Notes under the pieces: model-generated
Seen by the model: the letters and a program-made list of their open reading frames with translations, nothing else
Told to the model about the DNA's origin: nothing
The model's database searches: none
Source of the DNA: Bin87 sp965261195
Lineage (GTDB): Bacteria; Chloroflexota; Dehalococcoidia; Lucifugimonadales; UBA3495
Length of the DNA stretch: 64,000 nucleotides
Reading direction: 5' to 3'
NCBI GenBank assembly: GCA_965261195.1
Contig: OZ253455.1
Location: 2,170,001 to 2,234,000, forward strand
In this document: piece by piece, positions 35,369-43,683 of the stretch
How positions within the stretch are numbered: the first letter of the stretch is position 1
How the letters are laid out: each line of letters starts with the position of its first letter
Translations under genes and position numbers: made by a program

Positions 35369-36211
35369 CTAGCCGGCCAGCCAACTCTGCACGGCGTCGA
35401 TGAAATCGGCCGGGTTGTCCTCAAACACCATGTGGCCGGCGCGCTGGATTTGCGCGAGGGCGCCCTGCTGTAGCGTGGCAACCATCTGCTGGGCGGTTTC
35501 CTCGGTGAGCAGGTCGGTTTCCATCCCCCGTACCAGCAGCGTGGGGCAGGTGATTCGGTCCAGCGTGGGCCAAAGGTCAACCGACGGGGCCGCCGTGCCG
35601 TTGACGCGCTGCTCGCGGATTTCAGGGTCAAACTTCCAGCCCAGCGTGCCGTTGGGCAACTGTTGCGTTTGGCCAGTGAGGCGGCGGCGCATGACCGGTT
35701 CCGAAGCGAAGCGGTTCCCGGTCTGCACGTGGGCCAGGGCCGCGTCGAAGGTGTCGAATTCAGGCGGCAGGTCGCGCAGTTCGCTGGTGATGCGGTTACC
35801 GCCGGCAGGCTCGATCCTGGGACCGATGTCCACGATGCAGAGGCGCTCCAGCCGCTCGGCGTGCTCGCCGGCAAAGGCCATGCTGTTGCGTCCACCCATA
35901 GAGTGGCCAAACAGGATGAACTTGTCCAGGCCGATGGCATCCAGTAACCCGACCAGATCGGCTACGAAGGCATCGGTGGAGTAGTCGCCGCCGGGGGCGT
36001 GGTCGGTGTCGCCGCGACCGCGCTGGTCGAGGGCGTATACGTGATAGTCACGGTACAGGGATTCGGCAACGTCATCCCAAACGTGGGCGTGGCCGCGCAG
36101 ACCGTGCAGCATGACCAGCGGCGGCTTGCCTTCGGTGCCCCAGTCGAGGTAGTGCAGGTTGATGCCGTTGGCCGTAACGTTCTTGCTCTTGGGCTGGACT
36201 TGCGTAGTCAT
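35369..36211 (-). CDS. Alpha/beta hydrolase
   Basis: 280-aa alpha/beta hydrolase. The oxyanion-hole strand is PPLVMLHGLRGHAHVWDDV, followed by DQRGRGDTDHAPGGDYS and the nucleophile elbow LFGHSMGGRNSM (Ser in G-H-S-M-G). The catalytic acid is likely in TLLVRGMETDLL and the His in IQRAGHMVFEDNP. The family includes esterases, C-C bond hydrolases of ring-cleavage pathways and dehalogenase-like enzymes; the exact substrate cannot be fixed. AAGGAG is 8 nt upstream of the ATG. Confidence 0.88.
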   Translation of the reverse strand: MTTQVQPKSKNVTANGINLHYLDWGTEGKPPLVMLHGLRGHAHVWDDVAESLYRDYHVYALDQRGRGDTDHAPGGDYSTDAFVADLVGLLDAIGLDKFILFGHSMGGRNSMAFAGEHAERLERLCIVDIGPRIEPAGGNRITSELRDLPPEFDTFDAALAHVQTGNRFASEPVMRRRLTGQTQQLPNGTLGWKFDPEIREQRVNGTAAPSVDLWPTLDRITCPTLLVRGMETDLLTEETAQQMVATLQQGALAQIQRAGHMVFEDNPADFIDAVQSWLAG

Positions 36212-36244
36212 GGCGATTGCTCCTTGCAGGTGAGGGTAGGTTGC

Positions 36245-37036
36245 TCAACGAGTTGATTTTTGGGTGAGAAACTTTGCTATTGACCGGAATAGGGACGAGG
36301 TGGCCCCGGCGGCAACCGGAGCGCTTTCGTCAGGGTCATTAATGTCAGAGGGTTTATTATCCAGCAAGCCCGAATGGGTACGGCGTATTTCGGCGAGCAG
36401 ATCTGCCGGTATGCCGGCCGTCTCGTACAGCGAGTATGCACTCTTCAACTGTTCTGCAGTATAGCCGGTGGCGAATCCCAAGTCGGCTCGCGCAAGGTTT
36501 GCGCCGGTAAAATCCGCTTTATGCAACCGGGAGTGTCGCAGATTGGCGCCAACCAGATTGGCATTGACCAGACTGGCATCGGTGAAATGAGCGCGGTTGG
36601 CGTTGGCCCCGGCGAGGTTGGCTCCCCCAAGATTGGCATTAGAAAAATCAGCTTCATAGATTTCGGCTTTTTCCAGGTTAGCCCGGTCCAAGTCGGCCTT
36701 AGAGAAGTCGGCTCGACGAGCAGCGGCTCCTTTGAGGATGGAATTTACCAGAATAGCGCCGGAGAAGTTTGCCTTGTGAACATCAGCGCCTTCCAGATTG
36801 GCGCTTTCCAGAGTGGCTTCTCTGAGGTCTGACCTTACAAGCTGAGCGTCCCGCAAGTCTGCTTCCTGCAACTTGGCCTGCCGAAGGTTGGCGTCATTAA
36901 TCCAGGAATCACGCAGGACGGCTTTTCGCAAATCGGTCTCCACAAATCTGCTGTTGCTGAAATCCAAATCATCCAGCAGCCTACCTTGCAAATTTTTCCG
37001 GCTAAGGTCGCCCGCCATCTTCCGCATCTTCTTCAT
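36245..37036 (-). CDS. Pentapeptide-repeat protein
   Basis: About 263 aa, nearly all A(D/N)LXX pentapeptide repeats (LVRSDLREATLESANLEGAD, LDRANLEKAEIYEADFSNAN and so on), which form a right-handed quadrilateral beta-helix. The C-terminal 60 residues are non-repetitive (GYTAEQLKSAYSLYETAGIP). The ATG at 37036 has GGAGG 7 nt upstream and is preferred to the one seven codons earlier. It overlaps the end of the membrane protein gene by 35 bp. The pair looks like a split version of single proteins that have TM helices, a helical domain and pentapeptide repeats in one chain. Confidence 0.85.
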   Translation of the reverse strand: MKKMRKMAGDLSRKNLQGRLLDDLDFSNSRFVETDLRKAVLRDSWINDANLRQAKLQEADLRDAQLVRSDLREATLESANLEGADVHKANFSGAILVNSILKGAAARRADFSKADLDRANLEKAEIYEADFSNANLGGANLAGANANRAHFTDASLVNANLVGANLRHSRLHKADFTGANLARADLGFATGYTAEQLKSAYSLYETAGIPADLLAEIRRTHSGLLDNKPSDINDPDESAPVAAGATSSLFRSIAKFLTQKSTR

Positions 37037-37571
37037 AATAGACACCTCCGGCGGCAATCCTCTGATAAAGCATTTTAGTCATGATATCCAATTCTATAGA
37101 CGTTTGGTCGTTGGTTTCGGATTCGCCGTCTAGATCCGGGGTAATCAAGTCCAAATGGGACCGGACTAACGCAAACACCGTGCTTCGATAATCCGGCGCG
37201 TCTCTGGCAATGTGGTGCAGCTGGTATATGCCCCCTATTCTGACTATCGAATCCTCGCTGCCCAAATGCTCAATAGCAGAGTTGAGGCGTTCGGTAATGT
37301 TGCTTAAGGCAGTCAGTTCGGCGGTTCGTTCCACGGCTGACGCCCGGCGGTTGGCGATGAATATTTGCCAGAGGAGCAACCCGCCGCCGGCCGCCAGCAG
37401 ATATACTCGGACTATATCAAGGCGGCCAGACTTGGGCAAACTGAAATGCTCGCCAATGGGTTTTGACCAGAACCATATTGCCGCCAGGCCAGTGATAATC
37501 AGCGTCGCCGCCAGAAGGCCGTTCCAATTGGCGGCCAGCCAGCGCTGTAACCCATTGAACTTGGAGCGCAT
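37002..37571 (-). CDS. Membrane protein preceding pentapeptide-repeat gene
   Basis: 189 aa with two transmembrane helices (GLLAATLIITGLAAIWFWSK and VYLLAAGGGLLLWQIFIANR). A cytoplasmic domain follows containing LNSAIEHLGSEDSIVRIGGI, YQLHHIARDAPDYRSTVFAL and LVRSHLD. This G-GIYxLxxIARDS-type segment normally precedes pentapeptide repeats within one protein, here encoded by the overlapping downstream gene. The start ATG lacks a strong ribosome site. Confidence 0.8.
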   Translation of the reverse strand: MRSKFNGLQRWLAANWNGLLAATLIITGLAAIWFWSKPIGEHFSLPKSGRLDIVRVYLLAAGGGLLLWQIFIANRRASAVERTAELTALSNITERLNSAIEHLGSEDSIVRIGGIYQLHHIARDAPDYRSTVFALVRSHLDLITPDLDGESETNDQTSIELDIMTKMLYQRIAAGGVYYEEDAEDGGRP

Positions 37572-37607
37572 TGGCCGCTGACCAGCCGTATGTAAGCGAA
37601 AGGGGGG

Positions 37608-38396
37608 TTACTTCAGCTGCCAGTTGGGGCGGCGCTTTTCGGCGAAGGCGCGGGGGCCTTCCTTGCTGTCTTCGGTGGTGAGGATATAGTCGTAGGCCAC
37701 ATAGGTCTTGGCGCTGATTTCGGCGATGGACATATCCAGGCTGCTGTAGGCCAGGTCTTTGATGGTGCGGACGGCCAGCGGGGCGTTCTGGGCGATGCTC
37801 TCCGCCATCTTGACCGCTTCGGACAGCAGGTCGTCGGCCGGCACCACCCGATTGAGGAACCCCATTTCCTGGACTCGATACGCCGGCAGCAGCTCGGCGG
37901 TCATCACCAACTCCAGGACGTTGGCAATGCCAATCATCTTGGTAAGTTCCACCGCGAAGGGAGGCATCAGGCTCCACTTGGTTTCGGTAATGCCCAGGCG
38001 AGCGGTATCAGCAGCCAGTCGCACGTCGCACATTTGGGCAATCGCCCAGCCACCCGCAGCGGCGGCGCCATTGACTGCCGCCACCAGGGGCTTGTCGGGC
38101 CTCGTCCACATATGGGGTCGGTCGGGCGCCATACTGTTTTCGGCGCGGGCCTGCACTCCGGCGGAATTATCAGAGGCACGCTCTTTCAGGTCGCGGCCGG
38201 CGCAGAAGTTGCGGCCGTTGCCGGTAATAACGGCCACCCACGCCTCATCGTCCTCGTGGTCAAAGTGGTTGATGACTTCCTGCAACTCCCGGCGCAACTG
38301 CCGGTTGATGGCGTTGGAGGCTTCGGGCCGGTTCAGCGTGATGATGGCAACGTGGTTATCAACGCCGGTCTTTTCGTACAGTATGGTTTCAGGCAT
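37608..38396 (-). CDS. Enoyl-CoA hydratase/isomerase family protein
   Basis: 262-aa crotonase-fold protein. It has VAIITLNRPEASNAINRQLR, the first oxyanion loop GRNFCAGRDLKERAS, and KPLVAAVNGAAAAGGWAIAQ with MCDVRLAADTARLG. The usual catalytic Glu pair region reads ETKWSLMPPFAVELTKMIG, so hydratase activity is not certain. VQEMGFLNRVVPADDLLSEA and FAEKRRPNWQ close it. It acts on acyl-CoA thioesters in beta-oxidation-like or aromatic pathways. AAGGAG is 11 nt before the ATG. Confidence 0.9.
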   Translation of the reverse strand: MPETILYEKTGVDNHVAIITLNRPEASNAINRQLRRELQEVINHFDHEDDEAWVAVITGNGRNFCAGRDLKERASDNSAGVQARAENSMAPDRPHMWTRPDKPLVAAVNGAAAAGGWAIAQMCDVRLAADTARLGITETKWSLMPPFAVELTKMIGIANVLELVMTAELLPAYRVQEMGFLNRVVPADDLLSEAVKMAESIAQNAPLAVRTIKDLAYSSLDMSIAEISAKTYVAYDYILTTEDSKEGPRAFAEKRRPNWQLK

Positions 38397-38482
38397 TGCG
38401 GTGCGTTCTCCTTGCTGGATGCGGTCTTTTTGCTGGTTGACGGCGATGGTTTCGATTGGGTGATTGGATCAGGTGGCCGCAA

Positions 38483-38842
38483 TCAGGCGTAGTGGCCCAG
38501 ATACTGGCCGCCGATGACATGGACGTGTCCGTGAGACTGGCTCTGCAGTCCGTCATAGCCAAAGTTGGACAGGATACGGAAGCCGTCCGGGCAGTACATA
38601 CAGCCCAGCGTGGCGGCCACGTTGCCCAGCTTCGCCATAATCCCGTTGCTCCACATATCCAGCTGCGACATATGGCGGCGAGGCATCACCAGAAGCATTA
38701 TGGGCACCCAGGTCAGCCGGTTGACGATGGCAATGAGATCGTTATCCAGATAGCGGATACGGGCCGGTTCGATTCCAGCGACTATATCGCAGAATACGCA
38801 GCCGGCGACGGATTGACTGGCGGCAGGGTTTGGCTGGGTCAT
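38483..38842 (-). CDS. HIT-family (histidine triad) protein
   Basis: 119 aa. The Cys pair CVFCDIVAGIEPARI is followed by NDLIAIVNRLTWVPIMLLVM, PRRHMSQLDMW, a second Cys pair (GCMYC) and the histidine triad QSHGHVHVIGG. The family hydrolyses or transfers nucleotide phosphoramidates and dinucleotides. The start at 38842 (MTQPNPAASQ) is chosen because the longer open frame upstream is not conserved-looking. Expressed in the cytosol; substrate unknown. Confidence 0.88.
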   Translation of the reverse strand: MTQPNPAASQSVAGCVFCDIVAGIEPARIRYLDNDLIAIVNRLTWVPIMLLVMPRRHMSQLDMWSNGIMAKLGNVAATLGCMYCPDGFRILSNFGYDGLQSQSHGHVHVIGGQYLGHYA

Positions 38843-38859
38843 ATAGCAGTTCCGGGCAA

Positions 38860-39255
38860 AGTTCTGGGGAGTGAATATCAGTCGGAAGGGTGGCCTTTGG
38901 CGCGTTCGTCCAGGCGGCGGCGCAGGTCGGCAACCTCGGAGGTGAGTTCCTCTGAGCAGGCAGTTGGTGAACAAGTCTCGCGGTGGGGGTTGAGTGCCAC
39001 CGGGGAGGAGCAGAGTGATGCCAACTACCGCGTCACTCAAACACAATGGGAGGGCGCGAAAAGAACCGCATCCCAAAACGTCCGGCTGACTGCCGCAGCG
39101 TTGTCCAGCGTCCCGTTCCGACTCTCATTGTACTGCATCGGTTGGCTGGCGTGTTCTCCCCGCCGCGCCGCGTAGTAGCCGGCACGTTACTATACGAACC
39201 GCTGCGGTGGCGTGTCAAACACGCGGCTCGTGCATACCGGGCCCGAGGAGCGCCC
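38860..39255. other. Gene-poor stretch
   Basis: About 400 bp without a supported gene. On the minus strand at 38879-38955 a short helical, charged tail is open (SEELTSEVADLRRRLDERAK and five more residues, then TGA). It could be the end of a roughly 48-codon frame from a TTG near 39022, but there is no ribosome site. No hairpin or promoter of note was seen. Confidence 0.3.
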
Positions 39256-39362
39256 GCTCATTCCGAGCTTGTCGAGGGACGTGGCAATCTCGATAAGGCT
39301 GAACACTCGTCAGCGAACCACGAGCGCTACGGCGACGAAATTGCAGCGTTGCGCTGGCAATG
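39255..39362. repeat. Partial TGTCATTGCGAG-type intergenic repeat
   Basis: GAGCTTGTCGAGGGACGTGG, CAATCTCGATAAGGCTGAAC and TTGCGCTGGCAATGA belong to the same family as the palindromes at 22362-22506 and 58060-58217, with decay of the arms. The beginning also carries the CGAGCTTGTCGAGGG motif common to the CTTCGACAAGCTC repeats at 46735-46765 and 59336-59366. Confidence 0.5.
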
Positions 39363-39470
39363 ATGGACGGCGTTCGGCGGTGTGGTATGATTGCGAGGTG
39401 CAGCCAGCCTGCGCGTTTTGATTGCCTGTACCAACCGCCGCGCCCTGCGTCTGGCCCTGATTCGCGTCCT

Positions 39471-39962
39471 ATGTTTCGACTGGCAATTCTCACCATCAGC
39501 ACATCCGGAGCCCGAGGCGAACGGGAGGATATGGGTGGGCAGGCGATTCGCGAAAAACTGCCGCCTCCCGATTATCAGGAAGTACGCTACGAGGTTGTGT
39601 CTGACGATGCAAATGTCATCACCCAGCGGATTTCTGAGTGGGCCGACTCTGGCGAAGTTGACTTGGTGGTAACCACCGGCGGCACTGGCATGGGTCGCCG
39701 GGACGTTACACCGGAAGCAGCTCGTCGGGCGATGGACCGCGAAGTCCCCGGCATGGCGGAGGCGATGCGCGCCCAAACACTACAGTTCACGCCGATGGCC
39801 ATGCTCAGCCGGTCGGTGGTGGGCATCCGCAAACACACGCTGATCATTACGCTGCCGGGCAGTCCCCGGGGCGTCGGCGAGTGTCTGGATGTGGTCTTGC
39901 CCGTACTGCCCCACTCCATCGAACTGTTGCAGCGGGAATCGGTGCAGGAACACCCCCGCTAG
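39471..39962 (+). CDS. Molybdopterin adenylyltransferase (MogA/MoaB family)
   Basis: 163-aa MoaB/MogA-type protein that activates molybdopterin by adenylation before molybdate insertion. It has LAILTISTSGARGERED at the start, VSDDANVITQRISEWAD, the substrate loop LVVTTGGTGMGRRDVTPEAA and the C-terminal TLIITLPGSPRGVGECLDVV. The start at 39471 excludes an unlikely 37-codon N-terminal extension. It complements the XdhC, MobA-like and formate dehydrogenase genes 10-19 kb away. Confidence 0.9.
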   Translation: MFRLAILTISTSGARGEREDMGGQAIREKLPPPDYQEVRYEVVSDDANVITQRISEWADSGEVDLVVTTGGTGMGRRDVTPEAARRAMDREVPGMAEAMRAQTLQFTPMAMLSRSVVGIRKHTLIITLPGSPRGVGECLDVVLPVLPHSIELLQRESVQEHPR

Positions 39963-40111
39963 CGCATCCGTCATTGCTGACCGCTCCTATTGCTGGCCTT
40001 CATCATTACCAATATGAATCACTGCCAACCTGAATCACGGCCAAAATCGACATCGACGGCCAAAATCAGTACAAACCCACCAACAAATTAAACACCGGAG
40101 ATAGCCGCAAA

Positions 40112-40465
40112 ATGACCACCCAAGCTGATCCCAACGAAACCGCAGCCGTGTACTGGCCGCGGGTCAAGGAGTTGCTGGACACCATCATGGAGCGTTGGAT
40201 CGAACGCCACGGTCGCCAGCCTTACCCTGGCATCCACGAGTATTGGTGGGAGACGCCGGAGGATTTGGCGAATTCGGTGCTGAACGGTTACCCGTCCATC
40301 GAACCGGGCCTGCCGGGCGCGGAAACACACCTGGTGCGGTCTTTGCGGCTGGGTTGCGGCACCTTCGGCCGGATGCCGCTGCGGGGGCCGTTCCTGTCAC
40401 GAACCGAGGCGGCGGAGATTGCGTCCTGGATTGACGCCGGTATGCCGGTCGGACCAGAGGAATAA
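40112..40465 (+). CDS. Hypothetical protein with cytochrome-like cargo-domain tail
   Basis: 117 aa. A helical N terminus (AAVYWPRVKELLDTIMERW) is followed by a segment patterned like the second half of Planctomycete-type cytochrome c domains: LANSVLNGYPSIEPGLPGAE, THLVRSLRLG, FGRMPLRGPFLSRTEAAEIA, SWIDAGMP. It lacks CxxCH, so it would not bind haem. No signal peptide. Its TAA stop lies inside the first unit of a tandem repeat that also supplies the next gene's ribosome site. Function unknown. Confidence 0.6.
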   Translation: MTTQADPNETAAVYWPRVKELLDTIMERWIERHGRQPYPGIHEYWWETPEDLANSVLNGYPSIEPGLPGAETHLVRSLRLGCGTFGRMPLRGPFLSRTEAAEIASWIDAGMPVGPEE

Positions 40466-40508
40466 CCCCGGAGGAATAACCCCGGAGGAATAACCCCGGA
40501 GGAATAAC
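40457..40508 (+). repeat. 14-bp tandem repeat carrying stop codon and Shine-Dalgarno
   Basis: GAGGAATAACCCCG repeated at 40457, 40471 and 40485, plus a partial unit (GAGGAATAAC) ending 2 nt before the ATG at 40510. Every unit carries GGAGG-like (GGAGGAAT) and TAA sequences, so the stop codon of the upstream gene and the ribosome site of the downstream gene are both multiplied. Confidence 0.9.
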
Positions 40509-40509
40509 A

Positions 40510-40857
40510 ATGAGCGCGGCAGAACAACCCCCGACCACTCCGGACCTGGTGGAAACAGCCCGCCAGCAATTCGCCGTCCACAATATGATGCTCGGCGCCG
40601 AAATTCTCCGCGACGCCGCCCACCAGGCCGTAGTTAAAACCGCCCACCGACGTGGCTGGCCCTGCGAAAACCAGGAACAAGCCTACGACATTTTGGAAAA
40701 ACTCGACGACAGCCTGGGCCTTATTTCGGGCTATATGTACGCTGAAGGTTTGCCCGATAAAATCCGCTATCGTTACGATGATATTGTGGAAGGCGAGATT
40801 GAAACGGATTGTTGGGTCATAGATAAATTCCTTGAGAAACTGGCTAATCTAACCTGA
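40510..40857 (+). CDS. HEPN/PaREP1-like protein
   Basis: 115 aa, helical: PDLVETARQQFAVHNMMLGA, EILRDAAHQAVVKTAHRRGW, then AYDILEKLDDSLGLISGYMY and IETDCWVIDKFLEKLANL. The helix-turn-helix of the first 50 residues matches the neighbouring 40865 gene. It is translated from the last unit of the 14-bp repeat. Function unknown; the family tends to occur in tandem. Confidence 0.65.
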   Translation: MSAAEQPPTTPDLVETARQQFAVHNMMLGAEILRDAAHQAVVKTAHRRGWPCENQEQAYDILEKLDDSLGLISGYMYAEGLPDKIRYRYDDIVEGEIETDCWVIDKFLEKLANLT

Positions 40858-40864
40858 CGCCAGG

Positions 40865-41218
40865 ATGCTAACTGCTGAACATACGCAGACTGCCCGCGAG
40901 TTCCAGGAGCGCGCAAATCGAGAGTTCGCCAGTGGCAACCGATTGATTGCTTCAGAAATACTATGGGGTGCAGTTGCTCACGCGGTTATGGCCATTGCCA
41001 CTGAAAACGGCTGGCCCAAAGGAAGCCACGGCGCATTTAGAGCCGCCGTCAAGCGGCTCAGCCGTGAACGCAACGATCCTGTTTTGACAACATTCTTCGA
41101 CAGCGCCGAAAAGCTGCACGAAAACTTCTACCATAATAACCTGGACCCAGCCGGAATGACACAGAGGCGGAGACAAGCCGAAAGACTCGTACCCCGCTTG
41201 CTCGCCCTACTCGGCTAA
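40865..41218 (+). CDS. HEPN/PaREP1-like protein
   Basis: 117 aa. AREFQERANREFASGNRLIA and SEILWGAVAHAVMAIATENG form the first helices; FRAAVKRLSRERNDPVLTTF, FDSAEKLHENFYHNN and RRRQAERLVPRLLALLG form the second half. The LHENFYH motif corresponds to LHSNFYE in the triple at 31998-33429. It starts 7 bp after the previous stop, followed by a strong terminator. Confidence 0.7.
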   Translation: MLTAEHTQTAREFQERANREFASGNRLIASEILWGAVAHAVMAIATENGWPKGSHGAFRAAVKRLSRERNDPVLTTFFDSAEKLHENFYHNNLDPAGMTQRRRQAERLVPRLLALLG

Positions 41219-41252
41219 CTGCCGGCCGCAGCACATAAGCACATACTAAAAA

Positions 41253-41292
41253 TGAAAGCCGCCGTCAGGAAATCCCGACGGCGGCTTTCATT
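41253..41292 (+). terminator. Rho-independent (bidirectional) terminator
   Basis: A 14-bp perfect stem, TGAAAGCCGCCGTC (41253-41266) and GACGGCGGCTTTCA (41277-41290), with a 10-nt loop, T-rich on the plus side (CATTT) and A-rich on the other. It separates the convergent HEPN and NHL operons. Confidence 0.85.
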
Positions 41293-41316
41293 TGCCGGAT
41301 AGTTGCCGGGGCTGCT

Positions 41317-42321
41317 TTACAGCAGTACCGGCTCCTTCTCCTTCGTGTAGATCTGGATGCGGCCACGGGTGTGGTCGATAATGCAAATCTGACCCGAGGG
41401 GGTAATCTTGACGGCGCACGGGTTAGCGAAAGCCTTCTCGAAGGCGCCGCCGTCGTTGGTGACGGCCATGGTGCGCTGGCGAATCATGTCCGGGTTGGAG
41501 TTGAGCTTCGTCTTGCCCCAATCAGACAGCTGGTAGTCTCCCTTCAACTGGGCGCGGAAGCGTCCGTCGGGAGCCAGAATCTGCACGCGGTCGTTCTCAC
41601 GGTCGCAGACGTAGATGTCGCCATCGCTGTCGACGGCTACGGCGTTGGGCCGCTTGAACTGGCCGGGGCCGTCGCCGCTCATCCCGAAAGATGCCTGCCA
41701 CTGCCCGTCCTGAGTAAACTGCTGGATGCGGTCATTGCGCCAGTCAGCCACGTAAATCAGGCCGTTGTTGCCGAGGCAGATGCCCCAGGGCAGGTTGAAC
41801 TCGCCGTTGCCGGAGCCGGCTGATCCGAACTGGCTCTTGAAAGTGCCGTCGAGTCCGTAGCTCTGGATACGGTTGTTCTTACTGTCGACGAGCCACATGG
41901 TGTCGCCGTCGATAGCAATGCCGGAGGGACCGTTGAACTGGCCGGGGCCCGAGCCAACTTCGCCCCAGTAGCTGATGTACTCGCCGTCACCATCGTAGAT
42001 GCTGATGCGGTTGAGATACTCGTCAGCCACGTAGAGGTTGCCGTCTTGGTCCAGCGCGCAGGACGTGGGCCAGTACATATCGCCGGCGTCTTCGCCGAAC
42101 TTGCTGAATTCCCCGACGAATTCCTCGTTCAACGTGGCAACGGTTACATGCACACCGTCGGGACGGTTTTCGTAGGAGCGGTTGAGAACGTAGACCTTGC
42201 CTTCTTCATCGATCGCCATGTCAACCGGATTGCGGAACCCGGTGCCGTTGAACTCGTTGCGCCCCACGGAATGGCTATAGTTGAAGGCGACGTCAGTGAG
42301 ACCGAATAGATGGGTACTCAT
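41317..42321 (-). CDS. NHL-repeat beta-propeller protein
   Basis: About 334 aa made of six NHL repeats: FRNPVDMAIDEEGKVYVLNR, YWPTSCALDQDGNLYVADEY, FNGPSGIAIDGDTMWLVDSK, FNLPWGICLGNNGLIYVADW, FKRPNAVAVDSDGDIYVCDR and FANPCAVKITPSGQICIIDH. No signal peptide is visible from the start at 42321 (MSTHLFGLTD), which has GAGGG upstream. NHL propellers bind proteins or ligands. It is the last gene of the operon with the DUF1501 and DUF1800 genes. Confidence 0.85.
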   Translation of the reverse strand: MSTHLFGLTDVAFNYSHSVGRNEFNGTGFRNPVDMAIDEEGKVYVLNRSYENRPDGVHVTVATLNEEFVGEFSKFGEDAGDMYWPTSCALDQDGNLYVADEYLNRISIYDGDGEYISYWGEVGSGPGQFNGPSGIAIDGDTMWLVDSKNNRIQSYGLDGTFKSQFGSAGSGNGEFNLPWGICLGNNGLIYVADWRNDRIQQFTQDGQWQASFGMSGDGPGQFKRPNAVAVDSDGDIYVCDRENDRVQILAPDGRFRAQLKGDYQLSDWGKTKLNSNPDMIRQRTMAVTNDGGAFEKAFANPCAVKITPSGQICIIDHTRGRIQIYTKEKEPVLL

Positions 42322-42420
42322 GGACTTCCCTCTTGCGTTGTGTACTCGGCGTTGCAAGCCACGGTGGGGCCGGTTTTGGGCCGGATTATCCCGCCGTGGC
42401 GTTTTTGACGGTGGTTGGGC

Positions 42421-43560
42421 CTACAGGAAGGGGACCTTCTCGAAGACGCCACGGTTGATGGGGTTGGAGTCCAGACTCATCCAGTCTTCCAGGATAGTGG
42501 CGTAAATCTGGCGGAAGTCCATGTTGGACTTCAGGTTGCCGCCCTCTTCATGGTCGGCCGGGGCCAGCGACGGGTAGGTACCGTAGATGCCGCCCTTGAC
42601 ATGTTCACCGACGGCGAAGGCAACGGAGCCGGCGCCGTGGTCGGTGCCTGAGCCGTTGTCGCCGATGCGCCGACCGAACTCGGAGTACATGAACAGCGTA
42701 ACGTTGTCGCTGGCGTCATGGTCCCGCAGGTCAGTGATGAAGGTGTCGACGTTGTTGGAAACGTCGGTCCACAGGGCGCTTTGCAGCTGGGCCTGGTTGG
42801 CGTGGGTGTCGAAGCCGTTGTAGGGGCTGGTGGTGAAGAGCACACGGGTGCCCAGGTCGGCCAAGTGAGTCTGGGCGATGTTCTTCATGTACTGTCCAAC
42901 GACGCTGGAAGAGTATTCCACGTTGGAGTTGTACTTCGGCGGCGCGGTGGCCAGGATGTCGGCCCCGATGCGGGCGTAGGTGCCAGTGGAGCGCAGGTAG
43001 TCATTGACAAACCCGCCGCCAATGGTGGGGGCGTAAATCTTGCTGAACAGTTCCAGCGCTTCGGCGCGCTGGTCGTCACCCTCGATGCCGGTCAGCAGGC
43101 CGTAGGTCTCGAGGTTGCCAACCGAGGCGACGGGCACGCCTTCCTTGGCCAGCGCGCGGGGCAGGCCGCGGCCAAAGTTTACGCCGGTGATGCCCTGGCC
43201 TTCGTTGTTGGGATCCAGTTCCTTGATGACCTGGCCCAGCCAGCCCTCGGTACCGATGGTATCGGGCTCGCAGGTGTGCCAGATGTCCATGCTGCGGAAA
43301 TGGCTGTACGAGGGGTTGGGGTAGCCAACGCCCAGGAACACCGCCAGCTTGCCTTCGTCCCAGAACTTCTTCAGGGGCAGCATGGTGGGGTGCAAACCGA
43401 TTTCGCCGTTCAGGTCGAGGACGGCCTCAGCGGGTACGCCCAGGTTGGGACGAAAGTCGCGGTAATGACCGTCGTTGTAGGGGATGACCGTGTTCAGGCC
43501 GTCGTTCCCGCCGGAGAGGGAAAGAACTACCAGAACATTGTCCTTCTTGGTAGAGACCAT
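42421..43560 (-). CDS. DUF1501-family protein
   Basis: 379 aa, DUF1501 (alkaline-phosphatase-like fold). It has NVLVVLSLSGGNDGLNTVIP at the N terminus, IGLHPTMLPLKKFWDEGKLA, PNPSYSHFRSMDIWHTCEPD, FDTHANQAQLQ and MYSEFGRRIGDNGSGTDHGA. These are the conserved acidic and His residues of the family. Most members carry a Tat signal; here translation begins almost at the first strand (MVSTKKDN), so the protein seems to lack one. GGAGG precedes the ATG. It follows the DUF1800 gene by 123 bp, the standard pairing. Confidence 0.9.
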   Translation of the reverse strand: MVSTKKDNVLVVLSLSGGNDGLNTVIPYNDGHYRDFRPNLGVPAEAVLDLNGEIGLHPTMLPLKKFWDEGKLAVFLGVGYPNPSYSHFRSMDIWHTCEPDTIGTEGWLGQVIKELDPNNEGQGITGVNFGRGLPRALAKEGVPVASVGNLETYGLLTGIEGDDQRAEALELFSKIYAPTIGGGFVNDYLRSTGTYARIGADILATAPPKYNSNVEYSSSVVGQYMKNIAQTHLADLGTRVLFTTSPYNGFDTHANQAQLQSALWTDVSNNVDTFITDLRDHDASDNVTLFMYSEFGRRIGDNGSGTDHGAGSVAFAVGEHVKGGIYGTYPSLAPADHEEGGNLKSNMDFRQIYATILEDWMSLDSNPINRGVFEKVPFL

Positions 43561-43683
43561 TTGTTGATCCTCCGTAATGTCACCGGGCTGTTGCCCTTAC
43601 TGTTGGTTGGGGCCAGCGCTGCGCGGCGAAGTGGTCAGTTGGCGCCGTCGCAGCGATGCCAGCCCAAAATGGGGATTACCGGA

